NCBI GenBank assembly: GCA_963519075.1
Contig: CAUQMH010000084.1
Span: 1-6,669, forward strand
DNA length: 6,669 nucleotides
DNA from: JABCPE02 sp963519075
GTDB taxonomy: Bacteria; Bacteroidota; Bacteroidia; Flavobacteriales; Weeksellaceae
Direction: 5' to 3'
Below the pieces are notes generated by a model. The model saw only the letters and a list, made by a program, of their open reading frames with translations. It was not told the DNA's origin and did not search any database. The translations under genes and the position numbers were made by a program. Positions 5,282 through 6,669 of the stretch are shown here, in pieces (within the stretch, counting starts at the first letter, position 1; each line of letters starts with the position of its first letter).

Positions 5282-6595
5282 TTAAATTTTTATTCGCTCT
5301 ATATCCGCACCTATGGCTTTTAGTCGACCTTCTATATCTTCGTAGCCTCGGTCTATCTGCTCTATATTGTGGATTATGCTTTTCCCTTCAGCCGAAAGAG
5401 CCGCTATCAGAAGGGCATTTCCAGCTCTGATGTCTGGCGAAATCAATGTAGTTCCTCTCAATGGCGTTTCGTGGTTAAGCCCGATTACTGTGGCTCTATG
5501 TGGGTCACAAAGGATGATTTGAGCTCCCATATCGATTAGTTTATCCACGAAAAACAGACGGCTTTCGAACATTTTCTGATGAACAAGAACACTTCCTTTC
5601 GCCTGAGTAGCCACAACTAAAATAATTGAAAGTAAATCTGGCGTAAAACCTGGCCAAGGAGCATCAGAAATGGTCAAAATAGACCCATCGATGAATTTTT
5701 GTATTTTATAATTTTCCTGCGATGGAATGTAGATATCATCTCCTTTTCGCTCTAATTTTATCCCTAATTTTCGGAATGTATCAGGAATGATACCGAGCTG
5801 TTCCCAGTTCACATTTTTGATGGTAATTTCTGACTTTGTCATCGCTGCCAGCCCAATCCAAGAGCCAATTTCCACCATATCTGGAAGGAGAACATGCTCC
5901 GTTCCTCCAAGGCTTTCCACACCTTCTATGGTCAGCAGGTTAGAGCCTATTCCTGTTATTTTCGCTCCCATTCTATTGAGCATCTTGCAGAGCTGCTGGA
6001 GATATGGCTCACAGGCTGCATTGTAGATTTGAGTAGTCCCTTTAGCCAAAACAGCCGCCATGATGATATTGGCTGTTCCCGTTACTGAAGCCTCCTCCAA
6101 GAGGATAAATTTTCCGTTTAATTCCTTAGCTGTAAGGGTGTAAAAACTTTCTTCTTCATTAAAATTAAATTCTGCTCCCAGCTCTACAAACCCCTGAAAA
6201 TGAGTATCCAGCCTTCTTCTTCCTATTTTATCTCCCCCTGGTGTGGGCATATACGCCTCACCGAAACGCGCAAGCATCGGCCCTAAAAGCATCACAGAGC
6301 CTCTAAGCTTCGCTCCATCTTTTCTAAATTCCTTTGATTTAATGTAGTCAAAATGGATATTATCCGCCTGAAAAGTAAAATCGCCTTTTCCGTTTTTATT
6401 TACTTTTACCCCAAAATCCTGCAGGATTTCTATCAAACGATTAACATCCTTTATGTCTGGTATATTACTGATTCTCACAGGCTCAGAAGTCAAAAGCACG
6501 GCACAAAGAATTTGCAGCGCTTCGTTTTTAGCTCCTTGTGGTGTGATTTCTCCACTTAGTTTTTTTCCTCCTCTTATCTGAAATGCTTCTGTCAT
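5282..6595 (-). CDS. murA: UDP-N-acetylglucosamine 1-carboxyvinyltransferase
   Basis: The 437-residue protein is MurA (EPSP-synthase fold), which transfers enolpyruvate from phosphoenolpyruvate to UDP-N-acetylglucosamine in the first committed step of peptidoglycan synthesis in the cytoplasm. Matching the E. coli enzyme, it has K23-N24 (K22-N23) in QGAKNEALQI, R98 (R91), R127 (R120), D320 (catalytic D305) in GFTPDLLS, R346 (R331), R390 (R371) in SPDIRAGNAL, and R416 (R397) in QIDRGYEDIEGRL. The length is somewhat longer than E. coli MurA, as expected for this phylum. The loop residue equal to the catalytic C115 is aspartate (D122, in PGGDKIGRRRLD), a form known in other bacteria to stay active but resist fosfomycin. 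The ATG at 6595 fits the family N-terminus and overlaps the stop of the upstream frame by 4 nt, suggesting coupled translation. Confidence 0.97.
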   Translation of the reverse strand: MTEAFQIRGGKKLSGEITPQGAKNEALQILCAVLLTSEPVRISNIPDIKDVNRLIEILQDFGVKVNKNGKGDFTFQADNIHFDYIKSKEFRKDGAKLRGSVMLLGPMLARFGEAYMPTPGGDKIGRRRLDTHFQGFVELGAEFNFNEEESFYTLTAKELNGKFILLEEASVTGTANIIMAAVLAKGTTQIYNAACEPYLQQLCKMLNRMGAKITGIGSNLLTIEGVESLGGTEHVLLPDMVEIGSWIGLAAMTKSEITIKNVNWEQLGIIPDTFRKLGIKLERKGDDIYIPSQENYKIQKFIDGSILTISDAPWPGFTPDLLSIILVVATQAKGSVLVHQKMFESRLFFVDKLIDMGAQIILCDPHRATVIGLNHETPLRGTTLISPDIRAGNALLIAALSAEGKSIIHNIEQIDRGYEDIEGRLKAIGADIERIKI

Positions 6596-6669
6596 CTTTT
6601 TCTATTTTTTTGGGAATGATGGTTTCTTTTTTTATGATTATTTCTCTTATTTCTGTTGGAATGATAGAT
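6592..6669 (-). CDS. C-terminal tail of an upstream gene, possibly DUF4290 (partial)
   Basis: The minus-strand frame starting at 6669 is open for 25 codons and ends with a TGA at 6594-6592 that overlaps the murA ATG in the classic ATGA arrangement. The visible peptide is strongly basic and rich in Asn, His, Lys and Arg (ending SQKNRKR). In flavobacteria the gene directly before murA is often a DUF4290 protein, and a basic, Asn-rich tail would fit that. A second frame is also open here and continues into murA, but it has no such coupled stop. The gene is cut by the window edge, so both the identity and the frame are inference. Confidence 0.45.
   Translation of the reverse strand: MYHSNRNKRNNHKKRNHHSQKNRKR

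Noticed and set aside
4847..5323. A 158-codon + strand open frame, very rich in Phe
   Set aside because: It is antisense to the WGR/DUF4240 gene; the Phe-rich content is the complement of Lys/Glu-rich codons, not a real membrane protein.
6523..6669. A second minus-strand frame open from the window edge into the start of murA
   Set aside because: It continues about 25 codons inside murA before stopping, a longer overlap than usual, while the other frame ends in a clean ATGA overlap.

Overview
The window looks like a housekeeping stretch of a Bacteroidota chromosome, most likely Flavobacteriales and perhaps the Weeksellaceae (Chryseobacterium/Riemerella type). The reasons are an A+T-rich sequence, no Shine-Dalgarno motifs ahead of any gene, a good match to the Bacteroidota -7 promoter element (TAnnTTTG), and protein families typical of the phylum: DUF4230, DUF4240 fused to WGR, head-GIN (DUF2807), CGDS-type thioredoxins and a MurA with the GGDKIGRRRLD loop. 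The genus assignment is inference.

Layout. On the + strand at the left edge are the 3' part of a thioredoxin-like gene (1-293) and, 3 nt later, a membrane-anchored DUF4230 protein with a TTG start (297-905). Everything else is on the minus strand. Read in the direction of transcription, from right to left, it is: the last 25 codons of an upstream gene (6669-6592, possibly DUF4290), overlapping by 4 nt with murA (6595-5282); a WGR/DUF4240 gene broken by one missing base (5257-4428); agmatinase speB (4384-3530); a head-GIN lipoprotein (3450-2740); two tandem DUF2004-like paralogues (2701-2243 and 2164-1691); and an AlkD-family DNA alkylation repair protein (1589-900). The AlkD-family gene converges on DUF4230, and the two share 6 nt at their 3' ends.

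The only gene-free stretches are short. The longest is 1590-1690, which holds two hairpins that could be terminators, one per strand. No interval over 300 bases lacks a gene. I see no tRNA, rRNA, CRISPR array, insertion sequence or integration site.

How the genes relate. MurA makes the first committed peptidoglycan precursor, SpeB converts agmatine to putrescine, and the AlkD-family protein is predicted to repair alkylated bases. The DUF4230, head-GIN, DUF2004 and WGR/DUF4240 proteins have no firmly established roles. The genes do not form one pathway, and I found no convincing new system. The points most worth a second look are the catalytic-loop Cys-to-Asp exchange in MurA, which is the fosfomycin-insensitive type; the single-base frameshift in the WGR/DUF4240 gene; the charge divergence of the DUF2004-like pair; and the tail-to-tail overlap, where the + strand transcript may run antisense through the whole alkD-like gene to a hairpin beyond it.
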